In this document: positions 1 through 10,087 of the stretch, piece by piece
Numbering within the stretch: position 1 is the first letter of the stretch
How the letters are laid out: every line of letters starts with the position of its first letter
Origin: Xanthomonas cannabis pv. cannabis
GTDB lineage: Bacteria; Pseudomonadota; Gammaproteobacteria; Xanthomonadales; Xanthomonadaceae
Length of the DNA stretch: 64,000 nucleotides
Reading direction: 5' to 3'
Assembly: GCF_000802365.1 (NCBI RefSeq)
Contig: NZ_JSZE01000014.1
Span: 1 to 64,000, forward strand
Translations under genes and position numbers: made by a program
Notes under the pieces: model-generated
What the model was told of the DNA's origin: nothing
What the model saw: only the letters and a program-made list of their open reading frames with translations
Databases searched by the model: none

Positions 1-134
1 GTGTACTGAGAGTGGCTAACAGCACGTAGCGAGCAGACGTCAGACGGGCGTAGACGGCGCCGCAGAGTGGTACATGCGATTCCGAACACCGGCCGCGCCC
101 GCCTGGCGGTGAGCGCAGTCGTTTGTTGGCTGCC
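1..134. other. Non-coding left edge
   Basis: No supportable gene before the apbC stop codon. A 19-base stretch at 91-109 recurs exactly at 63411-63429 near the other end of the window. No terminator hairpin with a T-run is visible for apbC, which is transcribed leftward into this stretch. Confidence 0.4.
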
Positions 135-986
135 CTATAGCAGCGAGGCCGAAATCGGGATGCTGGCGCGCGGGCGCTTGCCCAATTCCTCGGCCAGGCG
201 CGCGGCAGCCGCCAGATACGCCTGCGCTGCTGTCGATTCCGGCGCGGCCACCACAATGGGTTGACCGGCATCGCCCTGCTCGCGGATCCCGATCGCCAGC
301 GGCAACGACCCCAGCAGCGGCACGCCATACTGCGCGGCCATGCGCTCGCCACCGCCTTCGCCGAACAGGTGCTCGCGATGCCCGCAGTTGCTGCAGGTAT
401 GCACCGCCATGTTCTCGACGATGCCCAGTACCGGCACCTCGACCTTTTCGAACATCTTCAAGGCCTTGCGCGCATCCAGCGTGGCGATGTCCTGGGGCGT
501 GGTGACGATCACCGCACCGGCTACCGGAATCTTCTGCGACAGGGTCAGCTGGATATCGCCAGTGCCGGGCGGCAGGTCGATCAGCAGATAATCCAGGTCG
601 TCCCACAGGGTGTCGTTGAACAGCTGGGTCAGGGCGGAGGTGGCCATCGGGCCGCGCCAGATCATCGGCGTGTCCTGATCCACCAACAGGCCGATCGACA
701 TCGCCTCGATCCCGAACGCGCGCAAGGGCTCGATCGACTTGTTGTCCGGGCTATCCGGGCGCCCGCTCAGGCCCAGCATCGCCGGCACGCTGGGGCCATA
801 GATATCGGCGTCCAGCACGCCCACGCGTGCGCCCTGCTGACGCAGCGCCAGTGCCAGATTCACTGCCGTGGTGGACTTGCCCACCCCACCCTTGCCCGAC
901 CCCACCGCAATGACATTGCGGATGCGCGGATGCGGGGCGAGCGCGCCCTGCACTGCATGTGCGGCAATTCTGCGTTCGCCGCTCAT
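135..986 (-). CDS. apbC: Iron-sulfur cluster carrier ATPase ApbC/Mrp
   Basis: This is a 283-residue P-loop ATPase of the Mrp/NBP35 family, which binds Fe-S clusters and hands them to apoproteins in the cytoplasm. A deviant Walker A, GKGGVGKST, lies at residues 31-39. The family CxxC (CSNC, Cys198 and Cys201) ligates the bridging cluster. The frame stays open upstream to 1136, but that extension is low-complexity and arginine-rich, so the ATG at 986 (MSGERRIAAH) was chosen; it leaves about 22 residues before the P-loop strand. The N-terminal DUF59 domain of E. coli Mrp is absent, so this is the short form. The gene stands alone, divergent from the first TonB-dependent receptor. The family call is secure; the exact start is less so. 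Confidence 0.93.
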   Translation of the reverse strand: MSGERRIAAHAVQGALAPHPRIRNVIAVGSGKGGVGKSTTAVNLALALRQQGARVGVLDADIYGPSVPAMLGLSGRPDSPDNKSIEPLRAFGIEAMSIGLLVDQDTPMIWRGPMATSALTQLFNDTLWDDLDYLLIDLPPGTGDIQLTLSQKIPVAGAVIVTTPQDIATLDARKALKMFEKVEVPVLGIVENMAVHTCSNCGHREHLFGEGGGERMAAQYGVPLLGSLPLAIGIREQGDAGQPIVVAAPESTAAQAYLAAAARLAEELGKRPRASIPISASLL

Positions 987-1206
987 GCGTCGCGGCCCTG
1001 AGCTGCACCCGTCGCGGCGCGCACGTGTTGTTTCAACTTCATCGCCATTGTCTACCCGGTTCATCGTATGCGGCACGCGGTCACTGCCTGACCATGCGCT
1101 CGCGAAGCAGTGCAGTTTACCGGCTCGTGTCGACATCGCCGTACATGCCCGGCTCTACAGCGGTAGCCGGCCTTGATGCAAGCACGTGTCAACCACCGAC
1201 ATATTT

Positions 1207-1216
1207 CACAATTGTG
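1207..1216. promoter_or_regulatory. CACAATTGTG palindrome upstream of receptor gene
   Basis: A perfect 10-base palindrome in an AT-richer patch about 105 bases before the receptor start codon. It could be an operator half or core for a local repressor. No well-spaced -35/-10 pair is obvious beside it, so the functional reading is inference only. Confidence 0.25.
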
Positions 1217-1318
1217 GACACACGATTAAGGAGTTGTTACGTTCGAGACTCAATTCAGCCAGCGCTCAGCGAGCCCAGCTGTTACCCCAAATCGTCAGTA
1301 CAGGAATCTGCAAAGGTC

Positions 1319-4309
1319 ATGTCGAGTCGTCTCCCGCAACGCACCCGTCGTCATCGTTTGAGCGCCGCCTTGTTGGCCGCGCTGGTCGCACCGGCCGGCC
1401 ATGTTGCCGCGCAATCGGAAAATGGCATGGCGCCCGACACCACCGACCTGGACAAGGTCACCGTCACCGGTTCGCGCATCGCGCGTACCGGTTTCGTCAC
1501 CCCCTCCCCGGTCACCGCCATCAGTGCCGAAGAAATCCGCGCCACCGGCGCGACCACCATCAGCGATCTGATGGCACGCATGCCAGCGCTGGCGCCGAGT
1601 TACACCCTGGGCAATTCCACCCGCTTCATTGGCACTGCCGGCCTGGGTCTGCTGGATCTGCGCGGCATGGGCGTGGACCGCACGCTGGTGCTGGTCAACG
1701 GCCGCCGCCATGTGGGCGCCAGCCCCGGCTCGACCGCCGTGGACGTCAACACCATTCCGGTGGAATGGGTCGAACGCGTGGAAGTCATCACCGGCGGCGC
1801 CTCGGCCGTCTACGGCGCCGATGCGGTGGCGGGCGTGGTCAACTTCATCCTCAAGAAGAACTTCACCGGTTTCGAGACGCGCGCGCAAACCGGCCTGGCC
1901 GATGAGGGCAATTACAACCGCTCGTTTGCCAGCTTCTCTGCCGGCACCGACTTTGCGCAAGGCCGCGGCAACATCGCCATCTCGGGCGAATACAGCAAGC
2001 AGGACCGCTTCGGCCGCGGTAATCGTGCCATCGGCCGCGAGTACCTGGTCAGCGTGCAGAACCCCAGCTTCGACCCAAGCCGCCCGCCAAGCGAGAGCAA
2101 CCCCCAGACCGTGCTCAGCGGCCCGGGTGGCAACCACGGCACCTCCTACGGCGGCACCTTCAACCTGGGCACCTTCGACTTCCGCAACCCGGCCACGTAC
2201 GGCAACCGCTATCTGTTCAACGACGACGGCAGCTTCCGTCGTAACCGTTACAACGGCACGGTGGTGAGCAACACCTCGTGTGTGGATTGCGACTTTGCCG
2301 ACCTCAACGCGGTGGCCGACCTGCAGCCCGGCTTCGACCGCAAGAGCGTCAATACCATGATCAACTTCGAGATCAGCGCAAACCATCGCCTGTTCTTCGA
2401 AGGCAAATACAGCGAAACCGATTCGGAATTCTTCGGCCAGCCGGCATTCGACAGCTCGCTGCGCGTGCGCCGCCAGAACCCGTATGTCAGCCCCGAACTC
2501 GGCGCGCTGATGGATTCGCGCGGGGCCACGCAGATCCTGATGAACCGCTTCAACGTCGACGCCGGCCGCCGTGGCGAGAACATCGAGCGCAAGACCTACC
2601 GCGCGGTGCTCGGAGCCGAAGGCAATTTCACCGACAACTGGACCTACGACGTGTCTGCCAACTACGGCAAGACCACGGTGGACCGGCTCAACCTCAACAA
2701 CCGCATCAACGAACGTTGGCAGGCCGGCATCGATGCCGCGCGCGATGCCAGCGGCAACATCGTCTGCCGCACCACCCTGGATCCAAGCGCGATCAACCCC
2801 AACACCGGCCGGGTGTATTCGGCACTGGCGCGCGAGGGCTGCGTGCCCTTCAGCATCTTCGGCAACGGTGCGGTCACCCCGGAAGCGGCGGCGTGGTTCA
2901 ACACCACCGCGCGCTCGCAGGCCAAGATCCAACAGACCGTGTTCAGCGCCTCGGTGGCCAATAGCAACCTGCTGTCGCTGCCGGCCGGCGACATCGGCAT
3001 TGCCGGCGGCGTGGAATACCGCAAGGAACAAAGCGAGGAAATCACCGACCCGTTGGCAGCATCGGGCGTGACCTTCCTCAATGCCATCCCCAACAGCGGC
3101 GGCGAATACACCGTCAAGGACGTCTTCGTCGAAAGCACCATTCCGCTGCTGGCCGGGCTGCCGGGCGTGGATCGGTTGGCGCTGGATGTGGCTGGCCGTT
3201 ATTCGGACTACAGCAGCATCGGCTCGACCAAGACCTGGAACATCGGCCTGGACTGGACCATCATCCCGTCGCTGCGTCTGCGCGGCACCCTCGCTCAGTC
3301 GGTGCGTGCGCCCAGCATCGGCGAACTGTACGACTCGCAGAGCGAGAACTTCGCCACCATCAACGACCCCTGCAACTACCTGCCCACCAATACCAATCGC
3401 CCGGGCACGGCTGGCGATGTGGGCTTGCGTCAGGCCAACTGCAGTGCGCTGGGTGTCCCGGTGGGCTGGATCGACACCTACACGGCCACCCGCCCCGGCG
3501 TGAGCGGCGGCAACCCGGACCTCAAGCCGGAGCGTGCGCGCAGCCTGTCCTATGGCCTGGTGTGGCAACCGGAGTTCTTCGAAGGCTTCGGCATGTCGAT
3601 CGACTACTGGCGCATCGATCTGCGCGACGCCATCGGCACCGTGACTGCCGAGACCAATGCGACGCGTTGCGTGGATAACCCCGGTGGCGTCGGCAACAGC
3701 TTCTGCGGCTTCGTGCAGCGTGCCCCGCTGGGCGGCTTCACCGACCCGCAGGGCCGCATCTATCCCGAGCACAGCATCATCGGCTGGCAGGCATTGAACG
3801 AAAACCTGGCGCGTTCGCGTCGCGTGGGCGTGGACCTGGAAATGGACTATCGCTTCCAGCTCGGCGAAGGCAACACCGTGCTGCGCTTTGTCGGCACGCG
3901 CCTGATCCAGTCGCGCGAATGGGTGTTCCAGGATTTCCCGGCCGAATACGACGAGTACGTGACCTACGTGACCGACCCGCGCTGGCGCGCGCAGTTCCAG
4001 ACCAAGTACAACTGGAACGAATGGCGCGCCTCGTGGGACATGAACTACGTGGATGGCAACCTGCGCGTGACCCCGGAAAGCTACAACAGCAATCCGGGCT
4101 CGGCCAGCCCGATCAAGAACGGCTCGTACGTCTACCACAACTTCCAGTTCGGCTATCAGTTCCCCGGTTCGAAGATCGACGTCTACCTGGGCATCGACAA
4201 CGCCTTCGACAAAGACCCGCCGCGCAACTACTTCGGCTCGGACTTCAACTCCGCGTTGTACGACAACGTGGGCCGGTTCTTCTATCTGGGGACGACCGTG
4301 CGGTTCTGA
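1319..4309 (+). CDS. TonB-dependent outer-membrane receptor
   Basis: A 996-residue receptor for energised uptake across the outer membrane. The signal peptide (roughly residues 1-32, basic then AALLAALVAPAG, ending HVAAQ) is followed by a TonB-box-like DKVTVTGSRI at about 45-54. A plug domain follows with VNGRRH, the VERVEVITGGASAVYGADAVAGVVNF-type motif and RGMGVDRTLV. A long beta-barrel follows and ends in a terminal Phe (YLGTTVRF), as BAM substrates do. The frame is open from 959, but only the ATG at 1319 starts a signal peptide, with AAAGGT just upstream. The YGADAVAGVVNF/NPDLKPE style resembles xanthomonad receptors of the iron or carbohydrate classes. The substrate cannot be told from sequence, and no transport or regulatory partner is adjacent. 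Confidence 0.95.
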   Translation: MSSRLPQRTRRHRLSAALLAALVAPAGHVAAQSENGMAPDTTDLDKVTVTGSRIARTGFVTPSPVTAISAEEIRATGATTISDLMARMPALAPSYTLGNSTRFIGTAGLGLLDLRGMGVDRTLVLVNGRRHVGASPGSTAVDVNTIPVEWVERVEVITGGASAVYGADAVAGVVNFILKKNFTGFETRAQTGLADEGNYNRSFASFSAGTDFAQGRGNIAISGEYSKQDRFGRGNRAIGREYLVSVQNPSFDPSRPPSESNPQTVLSGPGGNHGTSYGGTFNLGTFDFRNPATYGNRYLFNDDGSFRRNRYNGTVVSNTSCVDCDFADLNAVADLQPGFDRKSVNTMINFEISANHRLFFEGKYSETDSEFFGQPAFDSSLRVRRQNPYVSPELGALMDSRGATQILMNRFNVDAGRRGENIERKTYRAVLGAEGNFTDNWTYDVSANYGKTTVDRLNLNNRINERWQAGIDAARDASGNIVCRTTLDPSAINPNTGRVYSALAREGCVPFSIFGNGAVTPEAAAWFNTTARSQAKIQQTVFSASVANSNLLSLPAGDIGIAGGVEYRKEQSEEITDPLAASGVTFLNAIPNSGGEYTVKDVFVESTIPLLAGLPGVDRLALDVAGRYSDYSSIGSTKTWNIGLDWTIIPSLRLRGTLAQSVRAPSIGELYDSQSENFATINDPCNYLPTNTNRPGTAGDVGLRQANCSALGVPVGWIDTYTATRPGVSGGNPDLKPERARSLSYGLVWQPEFFEGFGMSIDYWRIDLRDAIGTVTAETNATRCVDNPGGVGNSFCGFVQRAPLGGFTDPQGRIYPEHSIIGWQALNENLARSRRVGVDLEMDYRFQLGEGNTVLRFVGTRLIQSREWVFQDFPAEYDEYVTYVTDPRWRAQFQTKYNWNEWRASWDMNYVDGNLRVTPESYNSNPGSASPIKNGSYVYHNFQFGYQFPGSKIDVYLGIDNAFDKDPPRNYFGSDFNSALYDNVGRFFYLGTTVRF

Positions 4310-4324
4310 GGGTTGTGAGGAAAG

Positions 4325-4352
4325 AGAGCCCCGCTGGTCGGGGCTCTTTTTT
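4325..4352 (+). terminator. Rho-independent terminator after first receptor
   Basis: Hairpin AGAGCCCC / GGGGCTCT around a short loop, followed directly by a run of T. It lies 16 bases after the receptor stop codon. Confidence 0.9.
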
Positions 4353-4663
4353 GCGCAGGTGACGTGGCCATCCAGCACAGCGACGGCGACCGTGGCATGG
4401 CATGTTCTACGCGCATCGCGTCGTGCATATCTGTATCGAATGTAACCAGATCAAACGCGCAATTGTTGAGGTTGCTCTTTTCCGTGTGCGGCACGCTGGT
4501 TCGTTGTGCCGAATTCCTCGCCTTCGGTGCGGATAGCTCCAATTTAGTTAAGAATTAATTCCAATCGCTTGCGCCGCTGGACATGGATTCATTACGTTCG
4601 GGTTAAGGCCATCTGACTCCCCGATGACCGCCCCTTATCCGAAATCCAGTTCAAAGGTCAGGA
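4353..4663. promoter_or_regulatory. Upstream region of Oar-like receptor
   Basis: A 311-base gap without a credible gene. It is AT-richer around 4430-4565 than the surrounding DNA and carries a perfect palindrome GAATTAATTC at 4552-4561 and a CAATTG near 4460. It most likely holds the promoter and operator of the downstream receptor, but no canonical -35/-10 pair can be assigned with confidence. Confidence 0.35.
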
Positions 4664-7600
4664 ATGAGCAATCAGTTTCGTCGCCAACTCCTCAAGCGCA
4701 CCGCCCTCGCCGTCGTGCTCGGTGCCTGCCTAGCCAACGGCGCGGTCAACGCGCAAAGCACCACCGGTAGCATCTACGGCAGCGCCCCGTCCGAAGCCGG
4801 CAGCACCATCGTTGTACAGAGCGATACCGGCCTCAGCCGCACCATCACCATCGATGCAAATGGCCGTTACAACCTCGGCTCGCTGCCGGTGGGTGCCTAT
4901 ACCGTTACCCTGAAGCGCGGCGACCAGGTCGTCGATACCCGCAAGAACGTGCAACTGCGCGTCGGCTCGGGCACTGAAGTGTCGTTTGCTGGCGCAAGCG
5001 CCGCAGGCAGCGCCGATGCAACCACGCTGGGCGCGATCACTGTCACTGCCGCCAATGCACCGAAGATCGATGTGAGCTCGACGAGTGCACGGTCGGTCAT
5101 CACTTCCCAGCAGCTTGCGATCCTGCCACTTGGACGCAGCGCCGAAGCAATTGCGCTGCTAGCACCTGGTGCTGTCGCGGGAAGCGGCGCGTTCGATAAC
5201 GGCTCACGCTCGGTCGTTTCATTCGGCGGCGCGGGCGTTACCGAAAATGCTTATTACATCAACGGATTCAACGTCAGCAATCCGCTCAGCAACCTGGGTG
5301 GCGTGAGCTTGCCGTACGGTGCCATCGACCAGCAGGAAACCTACACCGGCGGTTACAGCGCGCGTTACGGTCGCTCCACCGGCGGCGTGATCAATCAGGT
5401 AGGCAAGCGCGGCACCAACGAATGGCATTTTGGTGCTCAGGCCGTCTGGGAGCCTAAAGCGCTCGCAAGCTCGCCTGAGAACGTGCGCTTCCCCAACAAC
5501 ACACTGCCAGCCGACTTCGAATACACCAATGCAGACCAGCCGGGAACGCTCTACCGTAGCCGCAAAGACGACGCTGCCAACCGTACCGTCTATAGCGCTT
5601 ATGCGGGCGGCCCGCTGATCGAAGACAAGCTCTTCGTATTTGTTGCCGGCGAATCCGACAAGACCGACGGCGTGTCCACCAACTCCAGCGCGGCAAGCAT
5701 TCTGGGTCGCAACAATTACTCGTACAGCGCACCGAAGTTCTACGGCAAGATCGACTGGAACATCAACGACAGCAACATTCTGGAATACACCCGCATCGAA
5801 AGCACAGATCGTCGCGCGGGCTATTACACCGATTTCGACTACGACACCTTGTCCGGTGGTGGTCGTAGCGGGACGTTCGCCGATACCTACAAGATCAAAG
5901 ACCGTTACGACATCTTCAAGTACACCGGGTATCTCACCGATGACCTGACCTTGAATGCCACCTGGGGCCGTAGCCGCCAGGACAATCTGCAGGGCAATCC
6001 GTACGTTTCCAACCTGCCCTACCTGCAGAATGTGACCAATCAGGATCCTGCACTGACCGGGGGTACGCCGATCACCAATGATCAGGCAAGCAACCGCACC
6101 AAGGCCGATCGCCCACAGAACAAGACCCGCAGCCTGCGGCTTGAACTCGAATACCGGCTCGGTGACCACGACCTGACCGCTGGCGTGGACAACATGTATT
6201 TCAATGCGTCTGATGAAGGTGTTCGCACCACTGGCCCCGGATACCAGTGGTTGTTCGCACGACAGTCCAACCCGGCCGTCGACATCCGTCCTAGTCTGGG
6301 TGTCGGCCCATCGGGCGGCAATGGCTACTATGCGCAGCGCCGTATCTTCACCACGACCACCAGCATGGCCGTTGAGCAGAAGGCGTACTACCTGGAAGAT
6401 CGCTGGCAGGTCACCGACAAGTGGCTGGTCCTGCTTGGCATCCGCAACGACAAGTTCACCAACTTCAATAGTGCGGGCGCTCCGTACGTTGACAGTGGTG
6501 ACCAGTGGGCACCACGTCTGGGCGTGAGCTGGGATGTGTTTGGCGATTCGTCGCTGAAGCTGTATGCCAACCTTGGACGTTACTACCTGGCGCTGCCAAA
6601 CAGTGTTGCAGTGCGTGGAGCGTCTGCGTCCACCTACACCGACGAATATTTCGCGTATAGCGGCTTGGACGCGAACGGAGAGCCGACCGGCTTGAGAGCG
6701 CTGGGCCCGGGCCCGGTGTCTTCGAACGGCGAATACGGCCAGACGCCCGACCCGAATTCGTTCGCACCGAGCGATCTGAAGTCTCAGTACCAGGATGAGT
6801 TCCTGATGGGCTTTGAAAAGACGCTCGGCGAGAAGTGGAACTCGGGTGCAAAGGTGACCTATCGCAAGCTGCAGACCGCGATCGATGACGTCTGCGATAC
6901 AGGCCGGATCGCCGACAAGCTCGCAGCCGGTGGCATTGACGCCTCATCGGTCGCCATTCCTGGTTGCGTGATGTTCAACCCTGGCGAAACCAACACCTAC
7001 AACCTGGCCAATGTCGACGGCTCGGGCCGCACGCAGGTGCGTATGTCTCAGGAGGATTGGGGATTCACCAGTGGTGCCAAGCGTAACTACGTGTCGGTCG
7101 ACTTGTTCCTGGAACATCCGTTCGACGAAAAGTGGTTCGGCCGCGTCGATTACACCTGGTCGCATCTGTACGGCAACACCGAAGGCCAGGTGAAATCCGA
7201 TCTGGGGCAGGCTGACGTTTCCAAGACGCAGGACTGGGACTCGGCAGAGCTGATGTACTACGCAGGTGGAAGTCTGGCCAATGATCGCCGCCATCAGTTC
7301 AAGGCATTCGGTGCCTATCAGTTCACACCGGAATGGATGGCATCTGCCACGGTGCGCGTGTTGTCCGGCACACCAAAATCGTGCCTGGGCTATTTCGGCC
7401 AGGGCGAGCAGGATCCGATCGGCTATGAGTCGGCTTACCACTATTGCGCCGGTTCTCCTTCTCGTCCGGGCGACGCAGGCCGCACGCCTTGGCTGACGAA
7501 TCTGGATCTGGGCGTGACCTATCGCCCGTCGTTTGCCGATCACAAGCTCGCCATCGGGCTGCAGGTCTTCAACGTACTCAACGACCGCGATGCCACACGT

Positions 7601-7711
7601 ACGGAAGCGGTGTACGGGGACGACCGTTACACGGTCTCCAACACTTACGGCATGGGCACCTACTTCAACCCACCGCGCTTCGTCCGTCTCTCTGCGGCTT
7701 ATGACTTTTAA
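4664..7711 (+). CDS. Oar-like TonB-dependent receptor
   Basis: A 1015-residue outer-membrane protein. After a signal peptide (about 1-31, ending AVNAQS) comes a carboxypeptidase-regulatory-like beta domain at about 32-110 (GSIYGS...ITIDANGRYNLGSLPVGAYTVTL). A TonB-box-like LGAITVTA follows at 122-129, then a plug and a barrel ending AAYDF. This order is that of the Oar subfamily (named from Myxococcus Oar), not of siderophore receptors. Oar-type proteins in gammaproteobacteria have been linked to peptide or protein import and to export of proteases, but the substrate here is unknown. It has its own terminator and sits directly upstream of three M13 peptidase genes on the same strand. That arrangement suggests, without proving, a peptide-handling neighbourhood. 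Confidence 0.92.
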   Translation: MSNQFRRQLLKRTALAVVLGACLANGAVNAQSTTGSIYGSAPSEAGSTIVVQSDTGLSRTITIDANGRYNLGSLPVGAYTVTLKRGDQVVDTRKNVQLRVGSGTEVSFAGASAAGSADATTLGAITVTAANAPKIDVSSTSARSVITSQQLAILPLGRSAEAIALLAPGAVAGSGAFDNGSRSVVSFGGAGVTENAYYINGFNVSNPLSNLGGVSLPYGAIDQQETYTGGYSARYGRSTGGVINQVGKRGTNEWHFGAQAVWEPKALASSPENVRFPNNTLPADFEYTNADQPGTLYRSRKDDAANRTVYSAYAGGPLIEDKLFVFVAGESDKTDGVSTNSSAASILGRNNYSYSAPKFYGKIDWNINDSNILEYTRIESTDRRAGYYTDFDYDTLSGGGRSGTFADTYKIKDRYDIFKYTGYLTDDLTLNATWGRSRQDNLQGNPYVSNLPYLQNVTNQDPALTGGTPITNDQASNRTKADRPQNKTRSLRLELEYRLGDHDLTAGVDNMYFNASDEGVRTTGPGYQWLFARQSNPAVDIRPSLGVGPSGGNGYYAQRRIFTTTTSMAVEQKAYYLEDRWQVTDKWLVLLGIRNDKFTNFNSAGAPYVDSGDQWAPRLGVSWDVFGDSSLKLYANLGRYYLALPNSVAVRGASASTYTDEYFAYSGLDANGEPTGLRALGPGPVSSNGEYGQTPDPNSFAPSDLKSQYQDEFLMGFEKTLGEKWNSGAKVTYRKLQTAIDDVCDTGRIADKLAAGGIDASSVAIPGCVMFNPGETNTYNLANVDGSGRTQVRMSQEDWGFTSGAKRNYVSVDLFLEHPFDEKWFGRVDYTWSHLYGNTEGQVKSDLGQADVSKTQDWDSAELMYYAGGSLANDRRHQFKAFGAYQFTPEWMASATVRVLSGTPKSCLGYFGQGEQDPIGYESAYHYCAGSPSRPGDAGRTPWLTNLDLGVTYRPSFADHKLAIGLQVFNVLNDRDATRTEAVYGDDRYTVSNTYGMGTYFNPPRFVRLSAAYDF

Positions 7712-7745
7712 GCGCAGCGTTCAGAACTAGAACACGCACTTCTCC

Positions 7746-7771
7746 ACGGCCCCGAAAGGGGCCGTTTTTTT
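7746..7771 (+). terminator. Rho-independent terminator after Oar-like receptor
   Basis: Stem ACGGCCCC / GGGGCCGT closed by a GAAA tetraloop and followed by seven T. It separates the receptor from the M13 peptidase genes, so the receptor is not simply co-transcribed with them. Confidence 0.93.
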
Positions 7772-7934
7772 AGTGCGTCCCTTGCTGCAGCTGCGTCGGA
7801 GCCCGCCAACCGGCCCTCTACACACCCCGCACCCATGACCTTCGACACCATGCCATCCGGCTGGCGAGGCGTAGAGTGCCGGCCACGGCTCCGGCGACGG
7901 AGCTTCCCAATCGACTGCTGCTCCTGGAGCCTTT

Positions 7935-10067
7935 GTGATTCGAACACCTCATCTATTGACGTTGACCCTGGCCGTGGCGGCCGCGCTCAGTGGTTGCAAG
8001 AAATCCGACGACGCTGCGCCGGCGGCCCCGGCCGGCGACGCCGCACCTGCGGCAACCACTGCGCCTGCGGCGCCCAAGACGCTGACCCTGGACCAGAGCA
8101 AGCTGCCGGCGGTGAACCAGTTCACTGCGGCAGACCTCGACCCCAACGGCAATGCCTGTACCGACCTCAACGCCTACGCCAACGCCAAGTTCCTGGCCGC
8201 CAACCCGGTACCGGGCGACCGCACCAGCTGGGGCGCGTTCGAGATGCTCGACGAGCGCTCCAATGCGGTCCAGCAGCAATTGGTGGAACAGGCCGCGGCC
8301 GACAGTAGCGCCACCGGCGTGGAGAAGATCGTCGGCGACCTGTGGTCCACCGGCATGGACGAAGCCAAGATCAACGCGCAGGGTATCGAGCCGCTGAAGC
8401 CGGAGCTGGCTGCCATCGACGCCATCAGCGACCAGGCCAAGCTGGTCGACTATCTGCGCAGCAGCGCGGCCAAGGGCAACAACGACCTCTTCAGTTTCGG
8501 CGCCGAGGCGGACTTCAAGAAGTCCAGCCAGAACATCGCCTACGCCATGCAGGGTGGCCTGGGTCTGCCGGACCCGGAGTACTACACCAGCGCCGGCAAC
8601 AAGGCCAAGCTGGACGCCTACCAGGCGCACGTCGCCAAGGTGCTGGAACTGTCCGGCGTGGCCGCGGCCGATGCCGCCGCGCAGGCCAAGCAGGTGGTCG
8701 CGTTCGAGACCCGTCTCGCCAAGGTCTCCAAGACCAGCACGCAACTGTCGCGCGATGCCTCGCTGGCCTACAACCCGATCTCGCCGGCCGACGCCGACAA
8801 GCTGACCCCGAACTGGTCGTGGACCGAGTTCTTCAAATCGCAGGGCGTGACCGCGCCGGAGATGTTCTCGCTGGCGATCCCGGCCTTCCACCAGGAAGTG
8901 AGCAAGATGATTGCCGACACCGACCCGGCGATCTGGCGCGCGTACCTGCGCTTCCACACCGTCGATGGCGCTTCGCCGTACCTGAGCCAGCCCTTCGTCG
9001 ATGAGAGCTTTGCGTTCTACAACAAGACCCTTCGCGGCCAGAAGGAAATCAAGCCGCGCTGGAAGCGCGTGCTGGCCACCATCAACGGCCAGACCGGTGA
9101 AGCGCTGGGCCAGATGTACGTCAAGGTCGCCTTCCCCGCCGAGTCCAAGGCCAAGATGGAAACCCTGGTAACCAATCTGCGCACCGCGCTCAAGGCCCGC
9201 ATCGAAAAGCTGGACTGGATGAGCCCGGAGACCAAGACCAAGGCAATCGCCAAGTGGGAAAGTTTCACGCCCAAGATCGGCTACCCGGAAAAGTGGCGTG
9301 AGTGGAATGGTCTGACCACCACCCGCGACAGCTACCTGGGCAACGTGCAGGCCGCGGCCGAATACAACTACAAGTGGAACCTGTCCAAGATCGGCAAGCC
9401 GGTGGACAAGACCGAATGGGGCATGAGCCCGCAGACGGTCAACGCCTACTACAACCCGCTGCAGAACGAGATCGTGTTCCCGGCCGCCATCCTGCAGCCG
9501 CCGTTCTTCGACCCGAATGCGCCGGAGGAAATGAACTACGGCGGCATCGGCGCGGTGATCGGCCATGAGATGACCCACGGCTACGACGACCAGGGCAGCC
9601 GCTTCGGCGCCGATGGCAACTTCATCCCCGATCCGGGCTGGTGGACGCAGAAGGATCTGGACGCGTTCAAGGCACGCACCGGCAAGTTGGTAGCGCAGTT
9701 CGACAGCTACCGCACGCCGGCCGGTGACAAGGTCAAGGGCGACCTGACCCTGGGCGAAAACATTGCCGACCTGGGCGGCCTCAATACCGCCTACGACGCG
9801 ATGAAAACCGCCACCGCCGGCAAGGACGACCCGAAGACCGACGGCATCACCCGCGACCAGCGCTTCTTCCTCAACTGGGCCACGGTGTGGCGCCGCAACT
9901 TCACCCCGGAAGAACTCGTCGTGCGCCTGAAGACCGACCCGCATGCGCCGGCCAACTTCCGCGCCATCGGTGCACCGTCCAACATGCCGGCCTTCGCCGC
10001 TGCGTTCTCGTGCAAGGCGGGCGATGCGATGGTGCGTCAGGGCGACAAGCAGGTTGTGATCTGGTAA
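7935..10067 (+). CDS. M13 family zinc metallopeptidase lipoprotein, copy 1
   Basis: A 710-residue neprilysin/PepO-like endopeptidase expected to cleave short peptides in the periplasm. The GTG start at 7935 has GGAG five bases upstream and begins a lipoprotein signal peptide with lipobox LSGC (Cys21), then an Ala/Pro-rich linker. The catalytic site is complete: HEMTH with His544, Glu545 and His548; GENIAD supplying the third ligand Glu608 and Asp612; and the substrate-binding NAYY with the following FPAAILQPPFF. The usual C-terminal CKAGDAMVR and final IW are present. It is the first of three tandem paralogues on one strand and is closed by a terminator. Known members degrade signalling or nutrient peptides; the target here is unknown. 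Confidence 0.95.
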   Translation: MIRTPHLLTLTLAVAAALSGCKKSDDAAPAAPAGDAAPAATTAPAAPKTLTLDQSKLPAVNQFTAADLDPNGNACTDLNAYANAKFLAANPVPGDRTSWGAFEMLDERSNAVQQQLVEQAAADSSATGVEKIVGDLWSTGMDEAKINAQGIEPLKPELAAIDAISDQAKLVDYLRSSAAKGNNDLFSFGAEADFKKSSQNIAYAMQGGLGLPDPEYYTSAGNKAKLDAYQAHVAKVLELSGVAAADAAAQAKQVVAFETRLAKVSKTSTQLSRDASLAYNPISPADADKLTPNWSWTEFFKSQGVTAPEMFSLAIPAFHQEVSKMIADTDPAIWRAYLRFHTVDGASPYLSQPFVDESFAFYNKTLRGQKEIKPRWKRVLATINGQTGEALGQMYVKVAFPAESKAKMETLVTNLRTALKARIEKLDWMSPETKTKAIAKWESFTPKIGYPEKWREWNGLTTTRDSYLGNVQAAAEYNYKWNLSKIGKPVDKTEWGMSPQTVNAYYNPLQNEIVFPAAILQPPFFDPNAPEEMNYGGIGAVIGHEMTHGYDDQGSRFGADGNFIPDPGWWTQKDLDAFKARTGKLVAQFDSYRTPAGDKVKGDLTLGENIADLGGLNTAYDAMKTATAGKDDPKTDGITRDQRFFLNWATVWRRNFTPEELVVRLKTDPHAPANFRAIGAPSNMPAFAAAFSCKAGDAMVRQGDKQVVIW

Positions 10068-10087
10068 TTGCGTGGTCGTTGTAAACG

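Noticed and set aside
1295..4378. A 1027-codon open frame antisense to the first receptor
   Set aside because: It mirrors the GC bias of the receptor gene. The translated sequence is His/Gln/Arg-rich without domain structure.
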